Shown here one piece after another: positions 1 to 6,036 of a stretch of 8,660 nucleotides of DNA. The stretch's first letter is position 1; each line of letters begins with the position of its first letter. The position numbers and the translations under genes are program-made. The notes beneath the pieces are model-generated. The model saw nothing but the letters and a program-made list of their open reading frames with translations. It searched no databases and was not told where the DNA came from. The DNA is from Leptospirillum sp. (lineage in GTDB: Bacteria > Nitrospirota > Leptospirillia > Leptospirillales > Leptospirillaceae), in the NCBI GenBank assembly GCA_027343785.1, contig DAHWKF010000102.1, positions 1 to 8,660 of the forward strand, given 5' to 3'.

Positions 1-2
1 AG

Positions 3-1181
3 GTTCTTCAGCTGATCATGGACAGCCTCCGGTACTGGGTGACGGAGATGCATGTGGACGGATTCCGCTTCGATCTGGCCAGCGCCCTGGCCAGGGAGCT
101 GCATGAAGTGGACCGGCTGAGTTCGTTCTTTGATGTCATCCAGCAGGATCCCGTTGTCTCCCAGGTCAAGCTGATCGCCGAACCCTGGGATATCGGGGAA
201 GGGGGCTACCAGGTCGGCAATTTTCCGTCGTTATGGACGGAGTGGAACGGACGCTATCGGGACTGCATCCGGCGGTTCTGGAAGGGAGAGGGCCGCCAGG
301 TGGCCGAACTGGCCACCCGCCTGTCGGGAAGCAGCGACCTGTATGAACAGGGAGGGCGCCGTCCCCACGCCAGCATCAACTTCATTACGGCCCATGACGG
401 CTTCACCCTGAACGACCTGGTCAGTTATAACAACAAGCACAACGAAGCCAACGGAGAAGAAAACCGTGACGGGATGGATGACAATATCAGCTGGAACTGC
501 GGGGAGGAAGGTCCGACCGACAAGACGGAAATACGGGATCTTCGCGCCCGGCAGATGCGAAACTTCCTGGCCACCCTCCTGATTTCCCAGGGGGTGCCGA
601 TGCTGTTGGGCGGTGACGAGTTCGGCCGGACCCAGAGGGGAAACAACAATGCCTATTGTCAGGATAACGAGATCACCTGGTTTGACTGGAACCTGACCCC
701 TGACCAGAAAGACCTCCTGGAGTTTACCCGTTTCATGATCCATTTTCGCAAGACCCAGCCGGTCCTGAAGCGGCGGAAATTCTTTTACGGCAGGAAGATC
801 CGCGGATCCGAGATCAAGGATATCTCCTGGTTCTCTCCGTCCGGCCGGGAGATGACGGATGAGGAATGGGACTCCGACTACGTCCGCTGTCTTGGCGTCC
901 GTCTGGCCGGAGACGCTATTACCGAAAAGGACCCCCGGGGCAACCCGATTTTTGGGGAGACTCTTCTGGTCCTGCTGAACGCATTCCATGAGACGCTGGA
1001 TTTCATCCTTCCCGCCCACAGGAAAGGGGCACACTGGTCGATGCTCATCGACACCTCCCTTCGGTTCAGGGATCTTCAGGCAAGAAAAAAGGCTTTGTAC
1101 CGGGGAGGACGTCCTTTTCCTGTCGAAGGCAGAAGTGTGGCAATTTTTTCTCTAATCACAGGTTCGGTAAACAATTTCTGA
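3..1181 (+). CDS. glgX: Glycogen debranching enzyme GlgX, 3' part (5' end outside window)
   Basis: GH13 isoamylase-type enzyme that hydrolyses alpha-1,6 branches of phosphorylase-trimmed glycogen in the cytoplasm. The frame is open from base 3 and enters mid-domain, so the start lies upstream; the Met codon at 18 is internal. Visible catalytic blocks are HVDGFRFDLA (nucleophile Asp, codon 72-74), LIAEPWDIG (acid/base Glu, codon 180-182) and FITAHDGFTL (transition-state Asp). They are followed by the GDEFGRTQRGNNNAYCQDN block typical of GlgX/TreX. The last third (EMTDEEW, a GETLLVLLNAF strand, DTS) is the usual C-terminal beta-sandwich. 392 codons remain of a family length near 700. It ends TGA with no T-tailed hairpin after it, and the next gene begins 46 bases on in the same direction, so readthrough is plausible. 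The family call is secure; TreX-type isoamylases of the trehalose pathway are the only close alternative. Confidence 0.95.
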   Translation, partial: VLQLIMDSLRYWVTEMHVDGFRFDLASALARELHEVDRLSSFFDVIQQDPVVSQVKLIAEPWDIGEGGYQVGNFPSLWTEWNGRYRDCIRRFWKGEGRQVAELATRLSGSSDLYEQGGRRPHASINFITAHDGFTLNDLVSYNNKHNEANGEENRDGMDDNISWNCGEEGPTDKTEIRDLRARQMRNFLATLLISQGVPMLLGGDEFGRTQRGNNNAYCQDNEITWFDWNLTPDQKDLLEFTRFMIHFRKTQPVLKRRKFFYGRKIRGSEIKDISWFSPSGREMTDEEWDSDYVRCLGVRLAGDAITEKDPRGNPIFGETLLVLLNAFHETLDFILPAHRKGAHWSMLIDTSLRFRDLQARKKALYRGGRPFPVEGRSVAIFSLITGSVNNF

Positions 1182-1210
1182 ACCCGGAAAAAAAATGATT
1201 TATGATGCTC

Positions 1211-1220
1211 AGGAGGGAGG
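1211..1220 (+). promoter_or_regulatory. Strong Shine-Dalgarno that sets the start of the next gene
   Basis: AGGAGGGAGG lies 7 bases before the ATG at 1228. An in-frame ATG at 1195 sits upstream of this site with no ribosome binding site of its own, so 1228 is the better start. Confidence 0.8.
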
Positions 1221-1227
1221 TACAGTC

Positions 1228-1656
1228 ATGTCCGAACGGGAATCCAGAAAGAAATGGGCCGGAAGTTTTTTCGTGGTGATGGCGCTTTTGATGGCCGGAC
1301 CAGCGAATGGGTTTGTTCCGCTGGCGTTGGCCCATCCGGACAACCAGAAACCCGTTCATTCCCGGAAGGACAGCGGGGTGTCGACAGGGAAGAAAACGGT
1401 CCGTCATGGAAAGGTGTTTTCTGGCATCCTGGTGGATGTCAACCTGAAAAATCACCCCATGACCCTGACGGCTGAAAACGGCGGAGCGGGGCCTGATCAT
1501 TTTGTCTTTGGCGGAGATCTTCTCCCCCGGGCGCTTGTCTGGAAGAAAGGGAAAAGCGTTGGGGTCAAGGCGCTCCGGAAAGGAGACCGGATCCGGCTGG
1601 TTTACCGGAACGGGTCGGATGGACCCCAGGTGACACACATCCGGATTCTTCCCTAG
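1228..1656 (+). CDS. Small exported protein of unknown function
   Basis: 142 residues. The N-terminus (ERESRKK, then a hydrophobic run about residues 12-34) reads as a Sec signal peptide, with likely cleavage after PLALA at residue 35, giving a periplasmic or secreted protein of about 107 residues. A low-complexity polar linker (residues 36-70) leads to a beta-rich module: GILVDVNLKNHPMTLT, then KGKSVGVKALRKGDRIRLVY, then a dG.qVthIrIL ending. That order (G.l..vd....mTL, then a kGDriRlvY strand, then an I.I strand) resembles small OB-like periplasmic domains such as DUF5666-type proteins, but I cannot assign the family firmly. No cysteines or haem motifs are present. The gene follows glgX by 46 bases and its TAG stop overlaps the stop of the convergent transporter gene. 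Start chosen from the AGGAGGGAGG site. Confidence 0.8.
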   Translation: MSERESRKKWAGSFFVVMALLMAGPANGFVPLALAHPDNQKPVHSRKDSGVSTGKKTVRHGKVFSGILVDVNLKNHPMTLTAENGGAGPDHFVFGGDLLPRALVWKKGKSVGVKALRKGDRIRLVYRNGSDGPQVTHIRILP

Positions 1657-2957
1657 GGGGTTTGTACCGGTGTTGTCCCGGAACCGCCCTTTTCGGCAAG
1701 TTCTCGGGAGATGCCCGTTCCGCCGGACAGGTCATTCGGCATGAAGTGGAAAAAAATCAGGGCCGCCAGGGCCGCGACCGCCGCGAAGACCATGAACGCG
1801 AACCGGAACCCCACAGCACCCACGGATACCCCCTGCAACATCGGTCCGATGACCGCTCCGAGCGCCATGGCGATCTGTGCTAGCCCCATCAGCATGTTGA
1901 ACCCCTTTCTCCCCTGGGTCAGGTCGCTGACGATCAGGGCGACCGAGACGCCGTAAATGCCCGCGGCGATCCCGTCCATGACCTGGGTGGACAACAGGAC
2001 CGAGGTGTTCATGCTGACCGCGCAGATCATCGAGCGGATGGGCATGATCATGAAAGCGATGGCAAAGATCAGCTTGTGACCCCATCGGGCGCTGTATCTT
2101 GCCGCCCACCAGGCGACGGGGATCATGGTTGCCTGGGCGATAAACACCACCCACTCCATTTTTCCGTTTCCCCCGTGCAGGAATCGCAGGTACAAAAGCA
2201 GGAGGGGCATCACGGGCGCGTTGGCGATCTGGAACAGGGTTGTGGCCAGAAGCAGGACCCGGATCGCGGGGGACCGGAAAAAATCCAGAAAGACCCTTCC
2301 CAGCGAACGGGTGTCACGGATCGCGTCCAGCGCTCTTTTTCCGGGGTCCTTCGATGGCTCGGGTTGATGGAACACAAGGTCCTTTTTGCGGATCAGGAGC
2401 AGTGAAAGAATCCCGAGGGCGGATCCGGCCGTAATGGGGAGAAACCCCCAGACGAGGTCATGATGGTGGATCAGGTAGGATGTGCCGATCGCGCTGGCCA
2501 AAAATCCCGCGTGGTTCCACATCTGGTTCTGGCCCATGACCCCGGCGAAACGTTCGTGTCCGGCAAGGGAAAAGGCCAGCGTGGCGGAGAGCGTCATGAA
2601 AAATGAACTGGATGCGCCTACAAGAAACAATAACGCATCGCTCACCGGTTCGCTGGAGACAAACAGAGGCAGGAGGGAAAACCCCAGACCGTAAAGGGCT
2701 ATCACGATACCTGTCAGGATCCGGTGGCGGGGGATGATTTCGGCGATGATGCCCGACGGGGCCTGGAAGACGAGCGTGCCCACCCCGATCATGGCGGTCG
2801 CCACCCCGACGGACTGGAACGACCAGTGGTGGGTTTTCAGATAGTCGGTCAGAAACGGTACGCCGACCCCGATGATTTCTCCCAGAAAGAAATTGACAAG
2901 ATTGAGACCCAGAAGGCTTCTTTTGGAAAATTCCGGAAGGTTTTTGTTATCGGGCAT
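1653..2957 (-). CDS. Major facilitator superfamily transporter, substrate unknown
   Basis: 434 residues with about 12 hydrophobic helices, the usual MFS size; an inner-membrane secondary transporter. After a short polar N-terminus (MPDNKNLPEF) helix 1 holds LLGLNLVNFFLG. The helix 2-3 loop reads SGIIAEIIPRHRIL, a relaxed version of the MFS motif A (G..aD..grR) with Glu for the usual Asp; the matching loop in the second half reads ARYSARWGHKLIF. The segment GHERFAGVMGQNQMWNHAG between the two early helices recalls a recurrent G...F....G.N....NHAG motif of a poorly characterised MFS group. Substrate cannot be read from sequence. The frame stays open upstream to 3086, but that stretch is Pro/Arg-rich and not membrane-like. 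ATG at 2957 follows AGGGAGA at 2968-2974; a TTG at 2960 directly before it is also possible. It lies downstream of the ferredoxin-hydrolase gene on the same strand. Confidence 0.85.
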   Translation of the reverse strand: MPDNKNLPEFSKRSLLGLNLVNFFLGEIIGVGVPFLTDYLKTHHWSFQSVGVATAMIGVGTLVFQAPSGIIAEIIPRHRILTGIVIALYGLGFSLLPLFVSSEPVSDALLFLVGASSSFFMTLSATLAFSLAGHERFAGVMGQNQMWNHAGFLASAIGTSYLIHHHDLVWGFLPITAGSALGILSLLLIRKKDLVFHQPEPSKDPGKRALDAIRDTRSLGRVFLDFFRSPAIRVLLLATTLFQIANAPVMPLLLLYLRFLHGGNGKMEWVVFIAQATMIPVAWWAARYSARWGHKLIFAIAFMIMPIRSMICAVSMNTSVLLSTQVMDGIAAGIYGVSVALIVSDLTQGRKGFNMLMGLAQIAMALGAVIGPMLQGVSVGAVGFRFAFMVFAAVAALAALIFFHFMPNDLSGGTGISRELAEKGGSGTTPVQTP

Positions 2958-3011
2958 CAATAAAGGGTCTCCCTGTTGAAAGTTTTCGGAGCATGGGCCG
3001 ACTGGATTGCT

Positions 3012-3027
3012 GAACCGATAGCGGTTC
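3012..3027. repeat. 6-bp inverted repeat GAACCG-ATAG-CGGTTC
   Basis: Perfect 6-bp arms with a 4-base loop, 55 bases upstream of the MFS start codon in the gap between the two minus-strand genes. There is no T-run on either side, so it is not a standard terminator; it could be an operator or leader hairpin. Confidence 0.4.
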
Positions 3028-3064
3028 CTGGGGGATCGGGGTGGTTCCGGACGGACAGCTCCGT

Positions 3065-3076
3065 CTCTCCGGAGAG
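3065..3076. repeat. 12-bp perfect palindrome CTCTCCGGAGAG
   Basis: Perfect palindrome 35 bases beyond the stop codon of the ferredoxin-hydrolase gene, on the way to the MFS gene. It has no spacer, so it is more likely a protein-binding dyad or chance in GC-rich sequence than an RNA hairpin. Confidence 0.3.
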
Positions 3077-3110
3077 GTTTCACCACCTCAAAGCGATGAC
3101 CGGATGGATG

Positions 3111-3980
3111 TCAGGAGGTCTGCATGGAAATCACGAGCCGCTCCACCTCTTCCGACATTCGGGGGGCGGGGAGATGGCAGCGGACGCCATGTCCCGGAAG
3201 AACCCATTCGAACCGGAATCCGGCGAGACGTTTCATGGAGTTCGTCTGGCTTTGCCAGTCATGCCAGCAGGTGGAACGGGACGCCTGGAGTTTTTGTCGT
3301 CCGGGATCCCAGGACAGATGGTCGCCGGTGAAGAGATAGGTGTCATTCCACAAAAGGCAGCAGGATCCGGCCGTGTGTCCGGGGACCGGAACGATCATGG
3401 CGTCGTCGTCCAGACTGTGCGGATCGTTCCCTTCCAGGCGGATTTCGATGGTTCGTGTCTCCCCGGTGATGTCCGCCTCATGGAGGATCCGGAGGCAGCC
3501 AAAATGCCGGCGGAATTTTTCGTGATCCGCGACGTCGTCCTTGTGGGTGAGGAAGAGGAGGGAAACACCCCCGAGTTCTTCGATGCGTCTCACCAGGGGT
3601 TTGGCGAAACGGGGAGAGTCCACAAGGATGTTGCCCTGGGGCCGCCGGATCAGGTAACTTGCCGCACCATAGCTTTTCGATGAATGATATCCACAATAGA
3701 AGACCGAACCGTCCACCTGTTCAGGGAGGAGTTGTTCCGCCCGGGTATAGTCCTGCCGGCTTTCGGTCCCGATGGCGGAAACCGGACATGCCAGAACGGA
3801 CATCAGCGCGCGAACCTTTTCTGTGGGGGTTTCGGGTTGACGGTAGACCCGGGACATCCCCCGGTGATCCTCGAAGGTTTCCGGCGCCAGCCATTCGCAG
3901 GCCCCGCAATCGATACAGGCGCTGTTGACGAAGAACTCTCCCGGAACATTGGCGGGAAGGCGGTTTCGAATCTGGGCCAT
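3111..3980 (-). CDS. Ferredoxin / metallo-beta-lactamase-fold hydrolase fusion
   Basis: 289 residues, two domains. Residues 15-75 form a short ferredoxin: C22-x2-C25-x2-C28 in ACIDCGAC and C65 in LACPVSAIG, enough for one [4Fe-4S] cluster. Residues 90-285 are a metallo-beta-lactamase fold: strands with a conserved Asp at ILVDSPR, then THKDDVADHEKF (H146, D148/D149, D152, H153), VPVPGHTAGS (H202), YLFTGDHL (D220) and VLPGHG (H264). The first metal motif is longer than classic HxHxDH and has Asp where the second His is expected; I recall the same THxDDVADH form in cyanobacterial and plant homologues. Probably a cytoplasmic metal-dependent hydrolase or oxidoreductase whose substrate is unknown. 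The start at 3980 gives MAQIRNRLPANVPGEFF, matching my recollection of how family members begin; an ATG at 4031 and the open frame to 4163 are less likely. The gene lies on the same strand 153 bases upstream of the MFS gene and is divergent from the 97-residue gene. Confidence 0.88.
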   Translation of the reverse strand: MAQIRNRLPANVPGEFFVNSACIDCGACEWLAPETFEDHRGMSRVYRQPETPTEKVRALMSVLACPVSAIGTESRQDYTRAEQLLPEQVDGSVFYCGYHSSKSYGAASYLIRRPQGNILVDSPRFAKPLVRRIEELGGVSLLFLTHKDDVADHEKFRRHFGCLRILHEADITGETRTIEIRLEGNDPHSLDDDAMIVPVPGHTAGSCCLLWNDTYLFTGDHLSWDPGRQKLQASRSTCWHDWQSQTNSMKRLAGFRFEWVLPGHGVRCHLPAPRMSEEVERLVISMQTS

Positions 3981-4114
3981 TTTTATGATTGTCCCCGGAT
4001 GGTGAAACGTTATTTCAACCCCTCGTTCCATTCTAGAACGCGGACTGTCCCAGTCCAAGAGGGACGGAGGCGTCCGAAAGGGTTTTTTCCGCCGGAAGGC
4101 TGGCGGGTCAAGCT

Positions 4115-4132
4115 TTTTCGAAAAGATTTTCG
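4115..4132. promoter_or_regulatory. Overlapping AT-rich palindromes in the divergent intergenic region
   Basis: TTTTCGAAAA (4115-4124, perfect 10-bp palindrome) overlaps CGAAAA-GA-TTTTCG (4119-4132, 6-bp arms). They lie in the 203-base region between the divergent genes at 3980 (-) and 4184 (+), which must hold the control signals of both. The tract stands out as AT-rich in GC-rich surroundings. A regulator-binding or promoter role is inference; I could not fix a convincing -35/-10 pair here. Confidence 0.35.
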
Positions 4133-4143
4133 CGTAGGCAAAC

Positions 4144-4170
4144 CGACAGGATAGGGCCGTCATCCTGTCG
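4144..4170. promoter_or_regulatory. 9-bp inverted repeat just ahead of a ribosome binding site
   Basis: CGACAGGAT (4144-4152), a 9-base spacer, then its exact reverse complement ATCCTGTCG (4162-4170). The right arm ends 3 bases before GGGAGAAG, the Shine-Dalgarno of the gene starting at 4184. Half-site centres are 18 bases apart, suiting a dimeric repressor; transcribed, it would form a 9-bp hairpin in the 5' leader. Which of these applies cannot be told from sequence. Confidence 0.5.
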
Positions 4171-4183
4171 ATCGGGAGAAGCG

Positions 4184-4477
4184 ATGAAACGGGTGGCCAT
4201 CATTTGGCCGGTAGTGGGATTGCTTCTGGTGGCCCTGTACGGGCTGAACCCCCCGAAGCCGGTGTTCGACCGCTTCATTCTGGCGCATGTGAAAGAACAA
4301 CAGCACATCCGCAAAGGAGAGTTTGCGGACCAGCTGTATTCGTTTCTGGGGCCGGCCCTGATCGACCAGCTGTCCAGAAGGAAAAACTGTTACTTCTTTT
4401 CCCTGTATGTGCTGGATCTTCCGGGGCAGCCTGCCAGGCGTTTTCTGGGAATCCTGCATATATTCATTCCCGTCTGA
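4184..4477 (+). CDS. Small membrane-anchored DUF4359-like protein
   Basis: 97 residues. Residues 1-21 form one hydrophobic N-terminal segment (VAIIWPVVGLLLVALYG), an uncleaved anchor or signal sequence, followed by NPPKPVF. The soluble part carries an FLGPALIDQL stretch and then RRKNCYFFSLYVLDL, ending GILHIFIPV. This order (anchor, NP, then R.Ny.fFSiY, then a GIl..Fi end) resembles DUF4359 proteins, known mostly from cyanobacteria and without an assigned function; that match is from memory. Translation starts at ATG 4184 behind GGGAGAAG at 4174-4181. A long frame that opens at 4204 in another register overlaps it but only becomes a plausible protein after 4603. Transcribed away from the ferredoxin-hydrolase gene and preceded by a strong inverted repeat. 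Confidence 0.72.
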   Translation: MKRVAIIWPVVGLLLVALYGLNPPKPVFDRFILAHVKEQQHIRKGEFADQLYSFLGPALIDQLSRRKNCYFFSLYVLDLPGQPARRFLGILHIFIPV

Positions 4478-4481
4478 ACTC

Positions 4482-4515
4482 CCGGAACACATTCCGGCCC
4501 ATGGCGGAAGCCATG
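4482..4515 (+). terminator. Tandem hairpins after the DUF4359-like gene
   Basis: Two perfect 6-bp stems with tetraloops in succession: CCGGAA-CACA-TTCCGG (4482-4497) and CATGGC-GGAA-GCCATG (4500-4515). They start 4 bases after the TGA at 4475-4477. Neither is followed by a T-run, so they are not textbook intrinsic terminators; an mRNA 3'-end barrier, weak terminator or processing site is possible. Confidence 0.35.
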
Positions 4516-4521
4516 TCGGAA

Positions 4522-4550
4522 ATGACAAGGGCGGATCCGGGGGCTAGACT
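4522..4550 (+). promoter_or_regulatory. Candidate sigma-70-type promoter for the lipoprotein gene
   Basis: ATGACA (4522-4527), a 17-base spacer, then TAGACT (4545-4550). This is 5 of 6 and 4 of 6 matches to the consensus boxes at ideal spacing. It would start transcription near 4557, about 45 bases before the ATG at 4603 and just after the tandem hairpins. It is a pattern match only. Confidence 0.35.
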
Positions 4551-4602
4551 GTGTGGAGGCGTTTTTCACACGAGGAAGGCCGGATCGTATCGGGAATCGA
4601 CG

Positions 4603-5811
4603 ATGGCGATGATGAAAGAAACCCGGATTTTCATTCTTTGTCTGATGTTGTTGTCCGGATGCGTGAACGGAACCATGGAAACACCTGCCCGTACAAAAGC
4701 TCCGGAATCCGCGGTACCGGGGTTTTCCGGGATCGTGTACGGATTGAAAAACCGGTCGCATCAGGGAGAGATCGTCGCAACGCTGCTCTATGCCGACGGT
4801 CGAACCCGGTATGCCGGCACCGTGGGAATTTCCTGCAACGGGCAGGCCCGATCCCTTCTGGAAGACAGCCAGGTCAACCCCGGAAAAATCTATCTTTATT
4901 CCGTCTGCCATCGCACCGGCGTGATCAACGGTCTGGTGGTCCCCCGACGCTCCCAGCCGAGTTCCCGTTTTTTTCTGGTCGGCACTTACCTGGGGTCCTG
5001 GAATGCCGGATGGTACGTCCATCCTCCCGACGACATGGCGCTGACGCCCGATGGAAGATTCCTTTATGTGGGGGGAGAGCGCGGATCCCTGATCGGTTTT
5101 CGCGTGCAACGCTCCGGAAGGCTTGAAACGATCAGCCATCCGGTTCATCCTCCGGTGCCTGCCCGGACCCGGATTTTGAGTCTGGGGATTTCGGCCGACG
5201 GTGAGGATCTGGTCGTTTCAGAAATGGTCAATCAAGGATTTTTCCTGCGGCAATACCGGATTGACCGGAACACGGGCCAACTTGAAGATCCGGGCCAGGC
5301 GATCGAGACTCCCGGGCCCGTGCGGGGCCTTGTCCCACCGGACAGCCTTTCCAATGGAAACATTCTGGCCGGCGTCGTCAGAAGGAAAAATCACCCTTCC
5401 TCATTCGTCGTTTTCAGGGGAGGAGAGGGTTTCGGCAGGAATCCGCCGACTGTGCGGACGTTATCCCCGGCAGACGGCCGGATCCGCCAGATCCTTTTTG
5501 GCCCTTCCGGACATTCCCTCTATGTTATGTCGGAAGCCCCCGTCCCCTGTTCCGGCATGCATGGAAAAATCCGCCGCTATTCCGTCGGAGAATACGGGGC
5601 CTCCCTGAGACCGGGTCCGTTTGTCTGCGGGAAAACGGGGGGAGGTTTCCATAACGCCACCTGGGATCCATCGGATCGTTTGCTGATTACCCGGAGCATC
5701 ATCCGCATTCCGGACGAACCGGGGTTGTCCCCCAGGCTTTTGTCCGGTCGGGTTGCCGGGGATCACGGACTGGTCTTTGTTCCTGCGAATGGCGAGGCTT
5801 TGCCAAAATAA
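4603..5811 (+). CDS. Lipoprotein with beta-propeller-like repeats
   Basis: 402 residues. MAMMKETRIFILCLMLLSGC is a type II signal peptide with lipobox LSGC, so Cys20 would be lipidated; the +2 residue is Val, not Asp, favouring the outer membrane. The mature part contains repeated propeller-type units: ALTPDGRFLYVGG followed by GSLIGFRVQRSGRLETI; LGISADGEDLVVSE followed by LRQYRIDRNTGQLED; and LFGPSGHSLYVMSE followed by GKIRRYSV. These resemble blades of the YVTN/lactonase (6-phosphogluconolactonase-like) fold. A divergent N-terminal region (GISCNGQARSLLED) has paired cysteines. I see no secure catalytic signature, so a binding or scaffold role is as likely as enzymatic activity. The frame is open back to 4204, but that part overlaps the 97-residue gene in another register and would bury the lipobox. 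ATG at 4603 has only a weak GGGAA at 4592-4596; 4609 and 4612 are alternatives. Confidence 0.78.
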   Translation: MAMMKETRIFILCLMLLSGCVNGTMETPARTKAPESAVPGFSGIVYGLKNRSHQGEIVATLLYADGRTRYAGTVGISCNGQARSLLEDSQVNPGKIYLYSVCHRTGVINGLVVPRRSQPSSRFFLVGTYLGSWNAGWYVHPPDDMALTPDGRFLYVGGERGSLIGFRVQRSGRLETISHPVHPPVPARTRILSLGISADGEDLVVSEMVNQGFFLRQYRIDRNTGQLEDPGQAIETPGPVRGLVPPDSLSNGNILAGVVRRKNHPSSFVVFRGGEGFGRNPPTVRTLSPADGRIRQILFGPSGHSLYVMSEAPVPCSGMHGKIRRYSVGEYGASLRPGPFVCGKTGGGFHNATWDPSDRLLITRSIIRIPDEPGLSPRLLSGRVAGDHGLVFVPANGEALPK

Positions 5812-5845
5812 TCCCCCCCGGTTTCCTTTTTCCGATTGCCCCGTT

Positions 5846-5861
5846 TCCGGAGACGTCCGGA
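5846..5861. repeat. Hairpin TCCGGA-GACG-TCCGGA after the lipoprotein gene
   Basis: A 6-bp self-complementary word repeated around a 4-base loop, 34 bases after the stop codon at 5811. There is no T-run after it. It is the best structure in the 224-base gap (5812-6035) that could end the lipoprotein transcript; no convincing promoter for the nfeD gene was found in that gap. Confidence 0.3.
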
Positions 5862-6018
5862 GGATCTCCCGCAAAAGGCCCGGCACGGGTTCCCGGGACT
5901 ATCATCCCTTTGTGGCAAGGGATAGAATAAAGACAATCGACCGGGATCCGTGAGGTTCGCTTTCAAAAAAGCTTCCTGGACACCGCCCCGGGATCCCGCT
6001 GCCCCGTTCGCACGCATC

Positions 6019-6036
6019 TGAAAGGATTCCCTTTCA
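6019..6036 (+). promoter_or_regulatory. Hairpin covering the Shine-Dalgarno of the nfeD gene
   Basis: TGAAAGG (6019-6025), loop ATTC, then CCTTTCA (6030-6036), a perfect 7-bp stem. The left arm contains most of AAAGGA (6021-6026), the only ribosome binding site for the ATG at 6036, and the right arm ends on the A of that ATG. Folded mRNA would hide the binding site, so initiation may depend on melting, a ligand or a protein. The regulatory role is inference. Confidence 0.45.

Noticed and set aside
231..1034. 267-codon open frame on the minus strand across glgX
   Set aside because: It is antisense to a fully conserved enzyme, shows no family motifs, and is a usual by-product of GC-rich coding sequence.
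1201..1206. TATGAT as a -10 box before the small exported protein
   Set aside because: No acceptable -35 box lies 16-18 bases upstream.
1195..1227. Upstream ATG at 1195 for the small exported protein
   Set aside because: It has no ribosome binding site and would translate through the strong AGGAGGGAGG that serves the ATG at 1228.
2976..3683. 235-codon open frame on the plus strand across the ferredoxin-hydrolase gene
   Set aside because: It is the complement of a well-supported gene with metal and cluster motifs, and its translation has no recognisable domain.
4031..4163. N-terminal extensions of the ferredoxin-hydrolase from 4031 or 4163
   Set aside because: The extra residues are unlike the family start, and they would occupy the divergent control region.
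4204..4602. N-terminal extension of the lipoprotein frame back to 4204
   Set aside because: It overlaps the 97-residue gene in another register, is Arg/Pro-rich, and would bury the signal peptide in the middle of the protein.
4390..5148. 252-codon minus-strand frame across the lipoprotein gene start
   Set aside because: It is low in hydrophobic structure and has no motifs; the plus strand has a clean lipobox and propeller pattern.
5910..5937. TTGTGG-N16-GACAAT as a promoter for the nfeD gene
   Set aside because: Only 3 of 6 and 4 of 6 consensus matches; too weak to call.
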